Of a stretch of 37,434 nucleotides of DNA, positions 8,270 to 16,503 are shown one piece after another. Each line of letters starts with the position of its first letter. Position 1 is the first letter of the stretch. The DNA comes from Candidatus Cacconaster equi (GTDB lineage: Bacteria > Bacteroidota > Bacteroidia > Bacteroidales > UBA932): assembly GCA_018065895.1 (NCBI GenBank), contig JAGHSK010000011.1, positions 1-37,434 of the forward strand. Direction: 5' to 3'. The position numbers were made by a program, and so were the translations under genes. The notes beneath the pieces were generated by a model. That model was not told the DNA's origin and made no database searches. It saw only the letters and a list, made by a program, of their open reading frames with translations.

Positions 8270-9001
8270 ATGGCTAAATACGCATTGGTAACCGGCGGAT
8301 CAAGAGGAATCGGCCGCGCAATATGCCTCCGTCTGGCAAAAGACGGCTTTGACATTCTCATTAACTACAGGTCCGGAAAGGATGCGGCTCTCGCAGTGAA
8401 AGCTGAAGTAGAGGCACTCGGCAGAACGGCCGAACTGCTTCCGTTTGACGTGGCGGACCTCGAATCCACCAAAGGGGCCATCGAAGCCTGGCAGGCGGCA
8501 CATAAAGATTCCTACATCGAAGTTCTCGTCAACAATGCCGGAGTCCGTCAGGACGCCGTTCTTCCTATGCTTGAGGCCGAACAGTGGCATAAGGTCATCT
8601 CAACCACATTGGACGGATTCTACAATGCCACCCGTCCTGTCGTGAGCAAAATGATGCGCAAACGCAACGGTAGGATCATCAATATGGCTTCCGTCAGCGG
8701 AATGATGGGGCTTCCGGGACAGACCAACTATTCAGCCGCAAAAGCAGGACTTATCGGAGCCACCAAGGCTCTGGCCAAGGAACTTGCAAGCCGCGGCATC
8801 ACCGTAAATGCCATTGCGCCGGGATTCATCGTCACCGATATGACAGAAGGTCTTGACAAGGAGAACCTTGAAAAGACTATTCCTGCCGGAAGATTCGGCC
8901 GCCCGGAAGAGGTTGCAGCACTCGTTTCGTTCCTTGCTTCAGAGGAATCGGCATATGTCACCGGACAGGTAATATCCATCAACGGAGGCCTCTACGCCTA
9001 A
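8270..9001 (+). CDS. fabG: 3-oxoacyl-[ACP] reductase, SDR family (FabG-like)
   Basis: NADPH-dependent ketoreductase of 243 residues. The ATG at 8270 is preferred over the ATG at 8237 because it puts the Rossmann motif TGGSRGIGR at residue 8, as in FabG. Catalytic residues are Ser141, Tyr154 and Lys158 (YSAAK). The structural Asn of the usual SDR tetrad is Thr113 here (STTLDG in place of TNL). The C-terminus ends with the expected GxVxxxNGG and a tyrosine. It would reduce the beta-keto group made by the operon's ketosynthase before dehydration. The gene starts 11 bases after the FAD enzyme. It is a pathway copy; the housekeeping fabG would normally lie elsewhere. Confidence 0.92.
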   Translation: MAKYALVTGGSRGIGRAICLRLAKDGFDILINYRSGKDAALAVKAEVEALGRTAELLPFDVADLESTKGAIEAWQAAHKDSYIEVLVNNAGVRQDAVLPMLEAEQWHKVISTTLDGFYNATRPVVSKMMRKRNGRIINMASVSGMMGLPGQTNYSAAKAGLIGATKALAKELASRGITVNAIAPGFIVTDMTEGLDKENLEKTIPAGRFGRPEEVAALVSFLASEESAYVTGQVISINGGLYA

Positions 9002-9013
9002 ACATCTGACAAA

Positions 9014-10045
9014 ATGAACCGGGGCAGAAGACGCCGTCTGACACCAATCATGATGCCGCTGCTGATTTGGGTGGCACTGCTGTTGATGCCTATTCTCATC
9101 AACCACGTGGGAGGTATCCAGCTCACGGGAAGGTGGTATGCCAGCATTATGGTGGCTCTTTTCGCCCTGATAGCGCTCTTTTACGCCGATTACTGCTATT
9201 TTGTAAAGAAATATGTGGCAAGAAAGAAGTGGCGGCAATTCATTTTCATCAATCTTGTCCTCTCCTTGCTGCTTCTGGCAGGCAGCGAGATAATCATCGT
9301 AACCTGCATATCAGACGTTGACGCCAGTGAGGCATCTCCATTGAGCGAAATAATCTACGCTTGCGGGGAATTCATCCTTCTGGCTCTTACTGCCAGTTTG
9401 AGTGTGGCCGTGAAAATGACTGAGATGACATACAGCGCAGGCATCACCATCGCCGAGATGGACAAACTCAGAGCGCAATCCGAATTGCAGAGTCTCAAAA
9501 GCCAGATCAACCCACATTTCCTGTTCAATACGCTCAACAACATCTATTCTCTGATAGCAGTTGATGCCAACAAGTCACAGAAGGCCGTTCATAGTCTGAG
9601 CCACTTGTTGAGATATATCATCTATGACTGTTCAAGCGAGAAAGTACTGCTTAAAGATGAGCTTGCATTCACCAGAGGCTACATCGATCTGGAGTCATTG
9701 CGTCTCGACAGCTCGATAAGCCTGTCTGTAGAAATACCGGAAGTATCGGATACTCTGGAGATCGCCCCACTGATATTGATTCCGTTCATCGAAAATGCCT
9801 TCAAGCACGGAGTCAGTTACTCTGAGCCATCCTCAATTGATATTCAAATAAAGGTTGACGGGAACAAACTGAACTGCCGCATACGTAACACCTCCCATCC
9901 GAAGATGGAACAAGAGGGAGAATCAGGAGTCGGTGTGAAAAATACCGTAAAACGCCTCAAGCTGCTCTATGGCAAGAATTACTCATTGAAACATGGAGAG
10001 ATGGGAGATGGCTTTTTTGAAACTGATCTGGAAATAATGTTGTAA
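9014..10045 (+). CDS. LytS-type sensor histidine kinase
   Basis: Membrane sensor kinase of 343 residues. Four hydrophobic segments (about 11-31, 42-63, 76-98, 113-134) are followed by a short coiled region and the His_kinase block LKSQINPHFLFNTLNNIYSL, whose phospho-accepting residue is His168. The ATP-binding domain has LIPFIENAFKHG (N-box) and a GVGVKNTVKRL glycine loop. No periplasmic sensor domain is evident, so the signal is probably sensed within the membrane. The gene follows fabG by 12 bases and its stop overlaps the response regulator's ATG by one base, so it is part of the lipid operon and may sense the state of the envelope. Confidence 0.9.
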   Translation: MNRGRRRRLTPIMMPLLIWVALLLMPILINHVGGIQLTGRWYASIMVALFALIALFYADYCYFVKKYVARKKWRQFIFINLVLSLLLLAGSEIIIVTCISDVDASEASPLSEIIYACGEFILLALTASLSVAVKMTEMTYSAGITIAEMDKLRAQSELQSLKSQINPHFLFNTLNNIYSLIAVDANKSQKAVHSLSHLLRYIIYDCSSEKVLLKDELAFTRGYIDLESLRLDSSISLSVEIPEVSDTLEIAPLILIPFIENAFKHGVSYSEPSSIDIQIKVDGNKLNCRIRNTSHPKMEQEGESGVGVKNTVKRLKLLYGKNYSLKHGEMGDGFFETDLEIML

Positions 10046-10764
10046 TGGCTGAAATCCCCAAAATCATAACCTGTGCAGTAGTTGAAGACGAGCCTCTCGC
10101 CCTCCAGATGATGGAGAAATATGTGAGTCAGACTCCTTTCCTCAGATTTGAAGGGGGATTCAGGAGTGCCGAAAAAATTCTTGCGGCCTTCGACTCGGGA
10201 TTCGCCCCCGACCTGCTTTTCTGCGATATCCATATGCCAAAGATGAACGGGATGGAACTCAGCCGTCACCTGAACGACAAGACCAAAGTCATCTTTGCTA
10301 CGGCCTACAGCCAATATGCCATTGAGGGATACAAGGTGAATGCAGTGGATTACCTCCTCAAACCCATAAGCTATGAGGACTTCCTCGCAGCGGCTAAACA
10401 TGCGGCAAGGGAGATTGAAAAGGAGAGCAATGCTCCTCAGAGAAACGTTCCTGCCACAATAAGCATCAAATCGGAATACCGCACCCATGTGGTCAGATTT
10501 GAAGATATCGACCGTATCGAGGGTATGGGAGACTATGTCAAGATTGTTTTTTCAAACGGCTCGTATCTTCTTTCCCTTATGCGTCTGAAGGATCTATACA
10601 GACAGCTCCCCGAAGATGACTTCATCCAGGTACACAAATCGCACATTGTACGGATTGCCGCCATCAAGTCATTCAATGCCAAATCGTTGGAAGTAGGAGG
10701 ATTTTCCGTACCCATAGGAGCGAATCACCATTCTCAGGTGGAGAGGGTACTTTCAGGCAGATAG
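10045..10764 (+). CDS. LytTR-family response regulator
   Basis: DNA-binding response regulator of 239 residues. The receiver domain (about 7-125) has the acidic pair in VEDEP, the phosphorylation site Asp61 (FCDIHMPKMNG), the Thr/Ala of FATAYS and the Lys of LLKPI. A LytTR DNA-binding domain follows (about 145-237), with IEGMGDYVKI and the FIQVHKSHIV block. It shares the TAATG junction with the kinase gene, so the two form a cognate pair. Being last in the lipid operon, it may control that operon or envelope genes elsewhere. It ends one base from the convergent smpB gene. Confidence 0.93.
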   Translation: MAEIPKIITCAVVEDEPLALQMMEKYVSQTPFLRFEGGFRSAEKILAAFDSGFAPDLLFCDIHMPKMNGMELSRHLNDKTKVIFATAYSQYAIEGYKVNAVDYLLKPISYEDFLAAAKHAAREIEKESNAPQRNVPATISIKSEYRTHVVRFEDIDRIEGMGDYVKIVFSNGSYLLSLMRLKDLYRQLPEDDFIQVHKSHIVRIAAIKSFNAKSLEVGGFSVPIGANHHSQVERVLSGR

Positions 10765-10765
10765 A

Positions 10766-11227
10766 CTAACTGCGGTCCATATCGCGGCGCATATCCTTTT
10801 CCTTGATGGATTCTCTTTTGTCGAATTCCCGTTTTCCCCGGGCCAGGGCAATATTGAGTTTCGCGTAGCCGTTCTCCGAAATGAAGAGTCTGGTCGCAAC
10901 TATCGTAAGACCTTTCTCCTTCACGGCTCGCTGGAGTTTACGCAGTTCACGCTTTGTAAGCAGCAGTTTCCTGTCACGCTTCGGATCCTGACGGCTGAAT
11001 GCCGAACCCCACCAGTATTCTGCCACATTCATGTTTTTCACGAAGAGCTCACCGCCGACGAAATAGCAGTATGAATCAACCAGAGAAGCTTTTCCTTCCC
11101 TGATCGATTTGATTTCAGTGCCGCTCAACACAATGCCTGCAGTGAAGCTTTCGAGCATCTCATACTCGAATCCCGCCTTCTTGTTGCGTATTTCAACGTG
11201 TGTCTTCTTCTTCTCCATATCAATCAT
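10766..11227 (-). CDS. smpB: SsrA-binding protein SmpB
   Basis: RNA-binding protein that delivers tmRNA to stalled ribosomes. The 153-residue length is typical. Recognisable blocks are [39 protein letters not shown] (split here as [13 protein letters not shown] and the following DSYC), the KRKLLL-like [12 protein letters not shown], and the C-terminal [15 protein letters not shown] tail that inserts into the ribosome. The ATG at 11227 overlaps the upstream gene's stop (ATGA); Met4 at 11218 is an alternative. It is the last gene of a four-gene minus-strand run with pyrH, frr and the DAHP synthase. The tmRNA gene is not in the window. Confidence 0.96.
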   Translation of the reverse strand: MIDMEKKKTHVEIRNKKAGFEYEMLESFTAGIVLSGTEIKSIREGKASLVDSYCYFVGGELFVKNMNVAEYWWGSAFSRQDPKRDRKLLLTKRELRKLQRAVKEKGLTIVATRLFISENGYAKLNIALARGKREFDKRESIKEKDMRRDMDRS

Positions 11228-12249
11228 TGGCGTTCGATGGAAGCCTGATGTATTATTTTGAAAAGTTCACCTACGGCATCAGCATCCAGACCGCGTGTCC
11301 GCGCTCCTTTTGCCACTCTCGATTGAACCTCCTCCCAACGGGACTGCTGGAACACTTGCATCTTGTTGGCCCTTTTGTATTCGCCTATCTGTTCCACAAC
11401 CTTCATCCTCTCCGCAAGCACATCCAGCAAATTGTCATCAATAGTGTCGATCTTCGCTCTGAGAAGAGCTATGTTTCCTTCATTCAGAGCCTTTGAATTC
11501 TTCACCACAAGGCTTGAAAGCATTCCCACAAGTTCCTGCGGGGTCACCTGCTGGAGAGCATCGCTCTTTGCAGTATCGGGAGATATGTGGCTCTCTACAA
11601 AAAGCCCTTTGAACCCCAGATCCAGAGCTTTCTGCGAGATTTCACGCAGATACTCCCTGCTTCCCCCGATATGGCTGGGGTCGCAATACATCGGCACATC
11701 CGGCAGCATCTGCATCACGTCAATGGGAACCTGCCACTTGGGATAGTTGCGGTATCGGCTCTTTTCGTAATATGAAAAACCGCGATGGACCGTACTGATG
11801 TCAGTTATTCCGGCAGCAGAGAGCCTTTCAACGGCCCCTACCCATAAATCGACATCAGGATTAATAGGATTCTTCACGAAAACAGGGATGTCAGTACCAC
11901 GGAGAGCATCGGCGATTGCCTGCACGTCAAAAGGATTGGTAGTGGTTCGCGCGCCTATCCAGAGCATATCCATTCCCGCCTTGAGAGCCGCTTCCACGTG
12001 AGACGGAGTACCCACCTCAACCATAACCTTGTATCCCAATCGTTGCTGGACATCCTTAAGCCACGGGAAGCCCTTCTCTCCCACCCCTTCAAAACTGCCA
12101 GGCCGGGTACGAGGCTTCCACAGGCCCGCTCTGAAGGCCCGCAGATGCATTCTGCCCTCAAGAGTGTCCATTAAACGAAGTGCAGAGGCAGTAGCAAAAA
12201 CCTGCTCCCCGCTCTCCGCACTACAAGGTCCTGATACTATCTCTATCAA
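11224..12249 (-). CDS. Bifunctional 3-deoxy-7-phosphoheptulonate synthase / chorismate mutase
   Basis: Two-domain enzyme of 341 residues acting at the entry and at the tyrosine/phenylalanine branch of the shikimate pathway. Residues 1-245 are a DAHP synthase of the KDO8P-synthase-like type: GPCSAES, the [11 protein letters not shown] block and the metal-binding CDPSHIGG. Residues 250-341 are an AroQ-type chorismate mutase: [30 protein letters not shown], quoted here by its ends LRAKIDTID and [14 protein letters not shown]. This fusion order is common in Bacteroidetes and links flux to prephenate feedback. It sits between frr and smpB with 3-4 base junctions. Nothing in the window ties it to the lipid operon, although aryl polyenes elsewhere draw on aromatic precursors. 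Confidence 0.93.
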   Translation of the reverse strand: MIEIVSGPCSAESGEQVFATASALRLMDTLEGRMHLRAFRAGLWKPRTRPGSFEGVGEKGFPWLKDVQQRLGYKVMVEVGTPSHVEAALKAGMDMLWIGARTTTNPFDVQAIADALRGTDIPVFVKNPINPDVDLWVGAVERLSAAGITDISTVHRGFSYYEKSRYRNYPKWQVPIDVMQMLPDVPMYCDPSHIGGSREYLREISQKALDLGFKGLFVESHISPDTAKSDALQQVTPQELVGMLSSLVVKNSKALNEGNIALLRAKIDTIDDNLLDVLAERMKVVEQIGEYKRANKMQVFQQSRWEEVQSRVAKGARTRGLDADAVGELFKIIHQASIERQ

Positions 12250-12252
12250 GAG

Positions 12253-12816
12253 TTATACAGTCATTATCTCTTTCTCCTTGGCCGCGAGAATCTCGTCAAC
12301 CTTCTTTGAGAAAAAGTCAGTCTTCTTCTGAACGGTATCTTCGCTGTCCTTCTCAGAATCCTCAGGAAGGCCCTCCTTCTGAAGTTTCTTGAGCGCCTCA
12401 ATGGCGTCACGGCGGGCATTACGAATGCTTACCTTGGCATTCTCACCGGCAGTGCGGGCCTTCTTCACAAGTTCCTTGCGGCGTTCCTCAGTCAGTGCAG
12501 GCACGTTGATACGGATGGTCTCTCCATTGTTCTGCGGAGTAAATCCAAGGTTGGCATCCATAATAGCCTTTTCAATCTTCGGAATAAGGTTCTTTTCCCA
12601 AGGCTGTATTATCATTGTCTTGGCATCCGGAGCATTGATACTTGAAACTTGAGGCAGCGGAGTCATATTTCCGTAATAATCCACCATAACACCATTGAAA
12701 ACGGCAACGTTTGCCTTACCTGCACGATAAGTCTTCAGATCCTCTTCAAGATGATTGACCGCGTTCTGCATCTTTTCGACTACAGAATCCACGGTAGCTT
12801 TTGCTTTCTCTAACAT
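12253..12816 (-). CDS. frr: Ribosome recycling factor
   Basis: Factor that splits post-termination ribosomes together with EF-G. The length of 187 residues is standard. Family blocks are HLEEDLKTYRAGKANV near the start, the PLPQVSSI(N)APDAKTMIIQPW segment in the hinge region, and the C-terminal VRNIRR-like VSIRNARRDAIEALKKL. It lies 8 bases after pyrH; the pyrH-frr pair is conserved across bacteria. It is transcribed from the promoter ahead of pyrH. Confidence 0.97.
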   Translation of the reverse strand: MLEKAKATVDSVVEKMQNAVNHLEEDLKTYRAGKANVAVFNGVMVDYYGNMTPLPQVSSINAPDAKTMIIQPWEKNLIPKIEKAIMDANLGFTPQNNGETIRINVPALTEERRKELVKKARTAGENAKVSIRNARRDAIEALKKLQKEGLPEDSEKDSEDTVQKKTDFFSKKVDEILAAKEKEIMTV

Positions 12817-12824
12817 ATCTTTGA

Positions 12825-13538
12825 TTATTGTTTGTTGCTGATTACTGTTCCCACCTTCTCTCCGTTTACAAGTTCTTCCAACGCTCCGGCACGGTTGATG
12901 TTGAACACCACGATCGGCATGTCATTCTCCTTGCAGAGAGTGAAAGCCGTAAGATCCATCACGTGCAGCTCGTCTTCCAGAGCCTTGTCAAAAGTGAGGG
13001 TGTCATACTTTTTTGCAGAAGGATTCTTCATGGGGTCGCTGTCATATACGCCATCAACCTTCGTTCCTTTGAGAAGGGCATCGCAACGAAGTTCACACGC
13101 TCTCAACGCCGCGCCGGAATCCGTCGTAAAGAAAGGGTTTCCCGTACCTCCGGAAACAAGAGCCACTCCTCCGTTCTCCATATACTCGAGAACTTCGTCC
13201 CTCATGTAATATTTGGCCATAGGCCTCATCGGAGTGGAGGTAAAGACTTCGGCTTTTACGCCCTGTCCTCTGAGGCAAAGTGACATTCCTATGCTGTTGA
13301 TGGTTGTGGCGAGCATTCCCATCTGATCACCGCGCACGCGGTCGAATCCTCTGGATGCTCCGCTCAGTCCACGGAAAATGTTACCTCCTCCGATAACGAT
13401 GGCAACCTGCACACCCGACTTCGCCACCGCGGCAATCTGTCTGGCAAAATTCTCCATTACCTTTTCGTCGAGACCGGTACCATCCGGGCCTCCCATAGCC
13501 TCTCCGCTGAGCTTGAGCAATATTCTGTTGTATTTCAT
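12825..13538 (-). CDS. pyrH: UMP kinase
   Basis: Uridylate kinase of the amino-acid-kinase fold, converting UMP to UDP with ATP. It has YNRILLKLSGEAMGG at the front, the IVIGGGNIFRG phosphate-binding loop, DQMGMLATTIN, and the C-terminal hydrophobic VVFNINRAGALEEL. Although the frame extends to 13643, the start at 13538 gives 237 residues, the normal size. It is also the first ATG clearly downstream of the likely transcript start, since the -7 box is at 13561-13568 and an ATG at 13553 would lie almost on the start site. It heads the pyrH-frr-DAHP-smpB run. Confidence 0.96.
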   Translation of the reverse strand: MKYNRILLKLSGEAMGGPDGTGLDEKVMENFARQIAAVAKSGVQVAIVIGGGNIFRGLSGASRGFDRVRGDQMGMLATTINSIGMSLCLRGQGVKAEVFTSTPMRPMAKYYMRDEVLEYMENGGVALVSGGTGNPFFTTDSGAALRACELRCDALLKGTKVDGVYDSDPMKNPSAKKYDTLTFDKALEDELHVMDLTAFTLCKENDMPIVVFNINRAGALEELVNGEKVGTVISNKQ

Positions 13539-13560
13539 CCGACAGTTCTTCATTATCAAA

Positions 13561-13592
13561 CAAAAGTAACCAAATATTATGATTTTAACAAG
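13561..13592 (-). promoter_or_regulatory. Promoter of the pyrH operon
   Basis: Read on the minus strand: CTTG, a 20-base spacer and TACTTTTG, a full TAnnTTTG -7 match. It ends 22 bases before the pyrH ATG and is divergent from the sdhC promoter. Confidence 0.65.
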
Positions 13593-13600
13593 TTTAGGCT

Positions 13601-13608
13601 TATATTTG
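13601..13608 (+). promoter_or_regulatory. -7 box of the sdhC-type gene
   Basis: TATATTTG is a full Bacteroidetes -7 match, 41 bases before the ATG at 13650. No good -33 element is seen at the usual distance. The divergent pyrH promoter lies next to it. Confidence 0.45.
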
Positions 13609-13649
13609 CATTCAGTTTGGATAAAAACGAAAAACAAAAACAAAAAACA

Positions 13650-14354
13650 ATGGCAAACATATTCAAATCATCAATTGGAAAGAAGCTGTTGATGAGTATC
13701 AGCGGACTTTTCCTCATCCTCTTTCTGACACTTCATATGTGTCTGAACCTTACCTATGTCTTTGATCCAAGCAGCAGTATGGTTGACGGCGTATGGACAG
13801 GCAAGGTATTCCAGGGGGTTTGCGATTTCATGTCCCTCGGTATTGTAAGCATTATGGTTCCTATTCTGGCAGCAGGATTCCTTGTACACATCATCTATGC
13901 TTTCATCCTCACCATCGGCAACCTCAAAGCCCGTGGTGACCAAAGATATGCAGTATCCAACAAAGCTGCGGTTGACTCATGGTCCGCAAAGAACATGTTC
14001 GTCCTCGGCATTATTGTCGTCCTCGGCATTGCATTGCACCTCACAGATTTTTGGGCAAAGATGCAGCTTGAAATGTTCAAGGGCGGCGCTGAAGGCAACC
14101 CATACGAACTGATGAACCTCACCTTCGGCAAATGGTGGGTGCTTGTCCTCTACCTCATCTGGTTCATCGCTCTCTGGTTCCACCTCACACACGGCTTCTG
14201 GAGTGCGCTCCATACCCTTGGTTGGAACAATGACATATGGCTCAAGAGATGGAAAGTCATCTGCGGCATTTACGTAACCATCATTCTTCTCGGTTTCGCA
14301 CTTATCGCAATTTATGCTTTCTGCAAGGCCAACTGCCTCTGCGGTTGCTGCTAA
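13650..14354 (+). CDS. sdhC: Succinate dehydrogenase / fumarate reductase cytochrome b subunit (b558 type)
   Basis: Membrane anchor of a quinol:fumarate reductase or succinate dehydrogenase, 234 residues. The start at 13650 gives the usual opening ANIFKSSIGKKLLMSISG; the in-frame ATG at 13617 would lie very close to the transcript start. Five hydrophobic helices are visible, with histidines suited to haem ligation in LTLHMCLNL, GFLVHIIYAF, GIALHLTDF and WFHLTHGFWSALHTLG. It matches the single-subunit, di-haem cytochrome family of Bacteroidetes. The C-terminus ends in an odd Cys-rich tail (CKANCLCGCC). Normally the flavoprotein and iron-sulfur genes follow directly; here the next gene is convergent hemW, so the gene is isolated. 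Confidence 0.9.
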   Translation: MANIFKSSIGKKLLMSISGLFLILFLTLHMCLNLTYVFDPSSSMVDGVWTGKVFQGVCDFMSLGIVSIMVPILAAGFLVHIIYAFILTIGNLKARGDQRYAVSNKAAVDSWSAKNMFVLGIIVVLGIALHLTDFWAKMQLEMFKGGAEGNPYELMNLTFGKWWVLVLYLIWFIALWFHLTHGFWSALHTLGWNNDIWLKRWKVICGIYVTIILLGFALIAIYAFCKANCLCGCC

Positions 14355-14358
14355 GCAA

Positions 14359-15417
14359 TCAGACAATAAGCTGACCCACGATCCAGTCAGAAATGAAAAG
14401 TTTCCCGGAAGGGATTCGGATCCGGGAGTCAGATTTCAGAATAGAACCGGTCCTGATCATATGATCCAGGGCCGGTTTCATTTTTTCCCGGTAATCCGCA
14501 GGAATAAGATTCAGGTCCACACCGCTGGCTGTACGGAGACCAAGCATAAGTATCTCCTCGATGCATTCCTCGTCGGTAAGTGATTCCTCTATGGGGGCGG
14601 CGCCTCCTTCATATTTGTCGATGTCGGCAAGATTCCAGCGGCGCAGACGGTCCCCGTCAAAAGAGTGCGCCGCCGCACCCACGCCCAGATAGGCGCTTCG
14701 ATTCCAATATCCGCTGTTGTGGCGCGATTCGTAACCCTCCAGACAATAGTTCGACACCTCATACTGCCGGTATCCTGCCTCCGCGAGACGGTCCTGCAGA
14801 TGGGCGTATTGGCTGAAGCACAACTCCTCGGAAGGATGTGAATACCGGCCGGTCATCTGATAGCACGAAATATGTTCGGGAGCAAGTGACAGCGCTTTGG
14901 ATATGTTGTCGTCCCACTGTCCGTCAGAGAGCCCTGTGAACCCGAAGATGAGGTCTATGGAGACATTCTTTATTCCGGCACTTCGAAGAGCTTCGACAGC
15001 CTCGGAAACCTGTGCCGAAGTATGCCTTCTGTTCATCCATTTGAGATGGGAGTCGTCGAACGACTGTACGCCCATGCTTACCCTGGTGACGCCCATTTTC
15101 CTCCACTCCCCGGCAGAAGAAGGGGTTACGTCATCGGGGTTTGCTTCCAAAGTGAATTCTTCAAACTCCGCGACACCGAAAATCTCCCTCGCCGCATCGG
15201 CAACCTTCTTCAGTTCACAGACGGGCAAAAGGGAAGGCGTCCCCCCACCGAAATACAGTGTGGCAGGAGAGACGCCTTTGAAAAAATCTCCATTGGCCGA
15301 AAGCTCCTTTACAAGAGCTTCGACATATGCTGTCCAATCACTCCTTACCCGAGAATAGAAATCGCAATAAATGCATCTCGATGCGCAGAATGGGAAATGG
15401 ACATATATGCCGGCCAT
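14359..15417 (-). CDS. hemW: Radical SAM haem chaperone HemW
   Basis: Radical SAM protein of 352 residues, related to oxygen-independent coproporphyrinogen oxidase but of the shorter HemW type that handles haem. The cluster motif is C11xxxC15xxC18 followed by DF, at the very start (HFPFCASRCIYCDF). Further family blocks are YFGGGTPSLL, EANPD, RVSMGVQSFDD, SIDLIFGF and the C-terminal LMLGLRT. It could serve haem insertion into the neighbouring cytochrome b, although the two genes are convergent and not co-transcribed. It begins 3 bases after the upstream coiled-coil membrane protein gene on the same strand. Confidence 0.92.
   Translation of the reverse strand: MAGIYVHFPFCASRCIYCDFYSRVRSDWTAYVEALVKELSANGDFFKGVSPATLYFGGGTPSLLPVCELKKVADAAREIFGVAEFEEFTLEANPDDVTPSSAGEWRKMGVTRVSMGVQSFDDSHLKWMNRRHTSAQVSEAVEALRSAGIKNVSIDLIFGFTGLSDGQWDDNISKALSLAPEHISCYQMTGRYSHPSEELCFSQYAHLQDRLAEAGYRQYEVSNYCLEGYESRHNSGYWNRSAYLGVGAAAHSFDGDRLRRWNLADIDKYEGGAAPIEESLTDEECIEEILMLGLRTASGVDLNLIPADYREKMKPALDHMIRTGSILKSDSRIRIPSGKLFISDWIVGQLIV
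14444..14486 (+). terminator. Candidate intrinsic terminator for sdhC, lying within hemW
   Basis: A long imperfect stem (GAACCGG and CCTGATCAT pairing with ATGATCCAGG and CCGGTTTC) is followed by TTTTTT at 14481-14486. It lies 90 bases after the sdhC stop, inside the 3' part of the convergent hemW coding sequence. The pairing has two single-base bulges. Confidence 0.45.
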
Positions 15418-15420
15418 AAC

Positions 15421-16434
15421 CTATTTGAGCAGCAAGTCGGCAGAGCCGATTTTCGTCTCGTCGGTATAGACGTCAACCGTATATACCCCTTTGACGAACC
15501 CTTGCGGATTTTCGAAATAAACGCAGATTTCAACTTCATCGCCCTGATAGTCAACCTCGCGGGAAGCCGAGTAAATCATCTGCTCACCGGAGCAGGTGAA
15601 CTTGTTCTGGCTGTCAGTTGCCAGAAGAACTCCATCCGGACCTTTGACCCTGATATACACGGTACGGTAGCCTTTTTCTGCAATTGAATTCTCAATAAGG
15701 CTGAGGCAGGTCTTGAGTTTCTTCACGCGGCTGCTGCGGTCGGTAGGTTTGTTTTGCGAATTGATTGCTGAAAGCACAACTCCGCGTCCTTTGACCACCG
15801 CGCCCACCGAAGCGCGTTTCGATAATTCATCTGTAGTCGTGCGGAGATTGTCGTACTGTCTCTTACTCTCCTGAGCCTCCTTGCGGGCTTCAGCAGCATC
15901 TGCCCTAAGCTCAGTATTGAGAGTATTGAGAGAATCTATCTGATGGATGTAACTCTTCATTATCGAGCGAAGTGTGCCCAATTCCTTTTCATACTGACGA
16001 ATCTTCGCCCTGTTGGTGGCTTCCGTCTTCTGGAGGCGTTCAATAAGTTGGCCGACCTTCTCTTTTTCAACAACAAGAGAGTCGTTAAGGTCAGCATTTT
16101 CGGTGCTCAGATTGTCATAATCGTGCTGCAACTCCACAAGTTCCTCGGTGAGATTCTCCTTCTCCACGTTAAGTTCCTTGACCAGAGTATTCTTGCTTAT
16201 CCATACGTACAACAGCACTGCGAGCAGAAGAGTCGCCACGACTGCAAGCACAATCATCACGGTCTTGGAACCGCCGCCGTTTCCACCGTTATATCCCCTT
16301 CCATAATTCCTTCCGTAATCCTGTCTTCTGTCATCCCGTTCATCGTCATACAGGCTTCTGCGGGAATCATTGTTTGTCCTGGCAGGGTGATCCTTCTCGA
16401 ACTGGATCATCTCCTCATCAAAATCTTCAATCAT
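15421..16434 (-). CDS. Single-pass membrane protein with long coiled coil, function unknown
   Basis: Protein of 337 residues not assigned to a named family. It has an acidic and then Arg/Gly/Asn-rich N-terminal tail (1-55), one transmembrane helix (about 57-79, TVMIVLAVVATLLLAVLLYVW), a heptad-rich coiled coil (about 82-205, many Leu/Glu/Asn), and a compact C-terminal domain (about 215-337) rich in beta-strand sequence. The topology suggests a cytoplasmic tail and a periplasmic coiled coil with a terminal domain, but orientation is not certain. I recall similar conserved proteins in Bacteroidales without a known role. It is probably co-transcribed with hemW (3-base gap). Confidence 0.75.
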   Translation of the reverse strand: MIEDFDEEMIQFEKDHPARTNNDSRRSLYDDERDDRRQDYGRNYGRGYNGGNGGGSKTVMIVLAVVATLLLAVLLYVWISKNTLVKELNVEKENLTEELVELQHDYDNLSTENADLNDSLVVEKEKVGQLIERLQKTEATNRAKIRQYEKELGTLRSIMKSYIHQIDSLNTLNTELRADAAEARKEAQESKRQYDNLRTTTDELSKRASVGAVVKGRGVVLSAINSQNKPTDRSSRVKKLKTCLSLIENSIAEKGYRTVYIRVKGPDGVLLATDSQNKFTCSGEQMIYSASREVDYQGDEVEICVYFENPQGFVKGVYTVDVYTDETKIGSADLLLK

Positions 16435-16463
16435 ATCAGAGAATCGTTTAATCGTTTCTAACG

Positions 16464-16481
16464 CAAAAATACATAAATTTG
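16464..16481. promoter_or_regulatory. Divergent -7 boxes
   Basis: TATTTTTG on the minus strand (16464-16471) faces the coiled-coil/hemW unit and TAAATTTG on the plus strand (16474-16481) faces the gene at 16504. Both are full TAnnTTTG matches, but -33 elements are poor. Confidence 0.4.
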
Positions 16482-16503
16482 CGGAGTTTTTAAGAATCCG
16501 TAT

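Noticed and set aside
15022-15687. Plus-strand open frame of 221 codons
   Set aside because: Spans the antisense of two genes (hemW and the coiled-coil protein) and has no recognisable motif.
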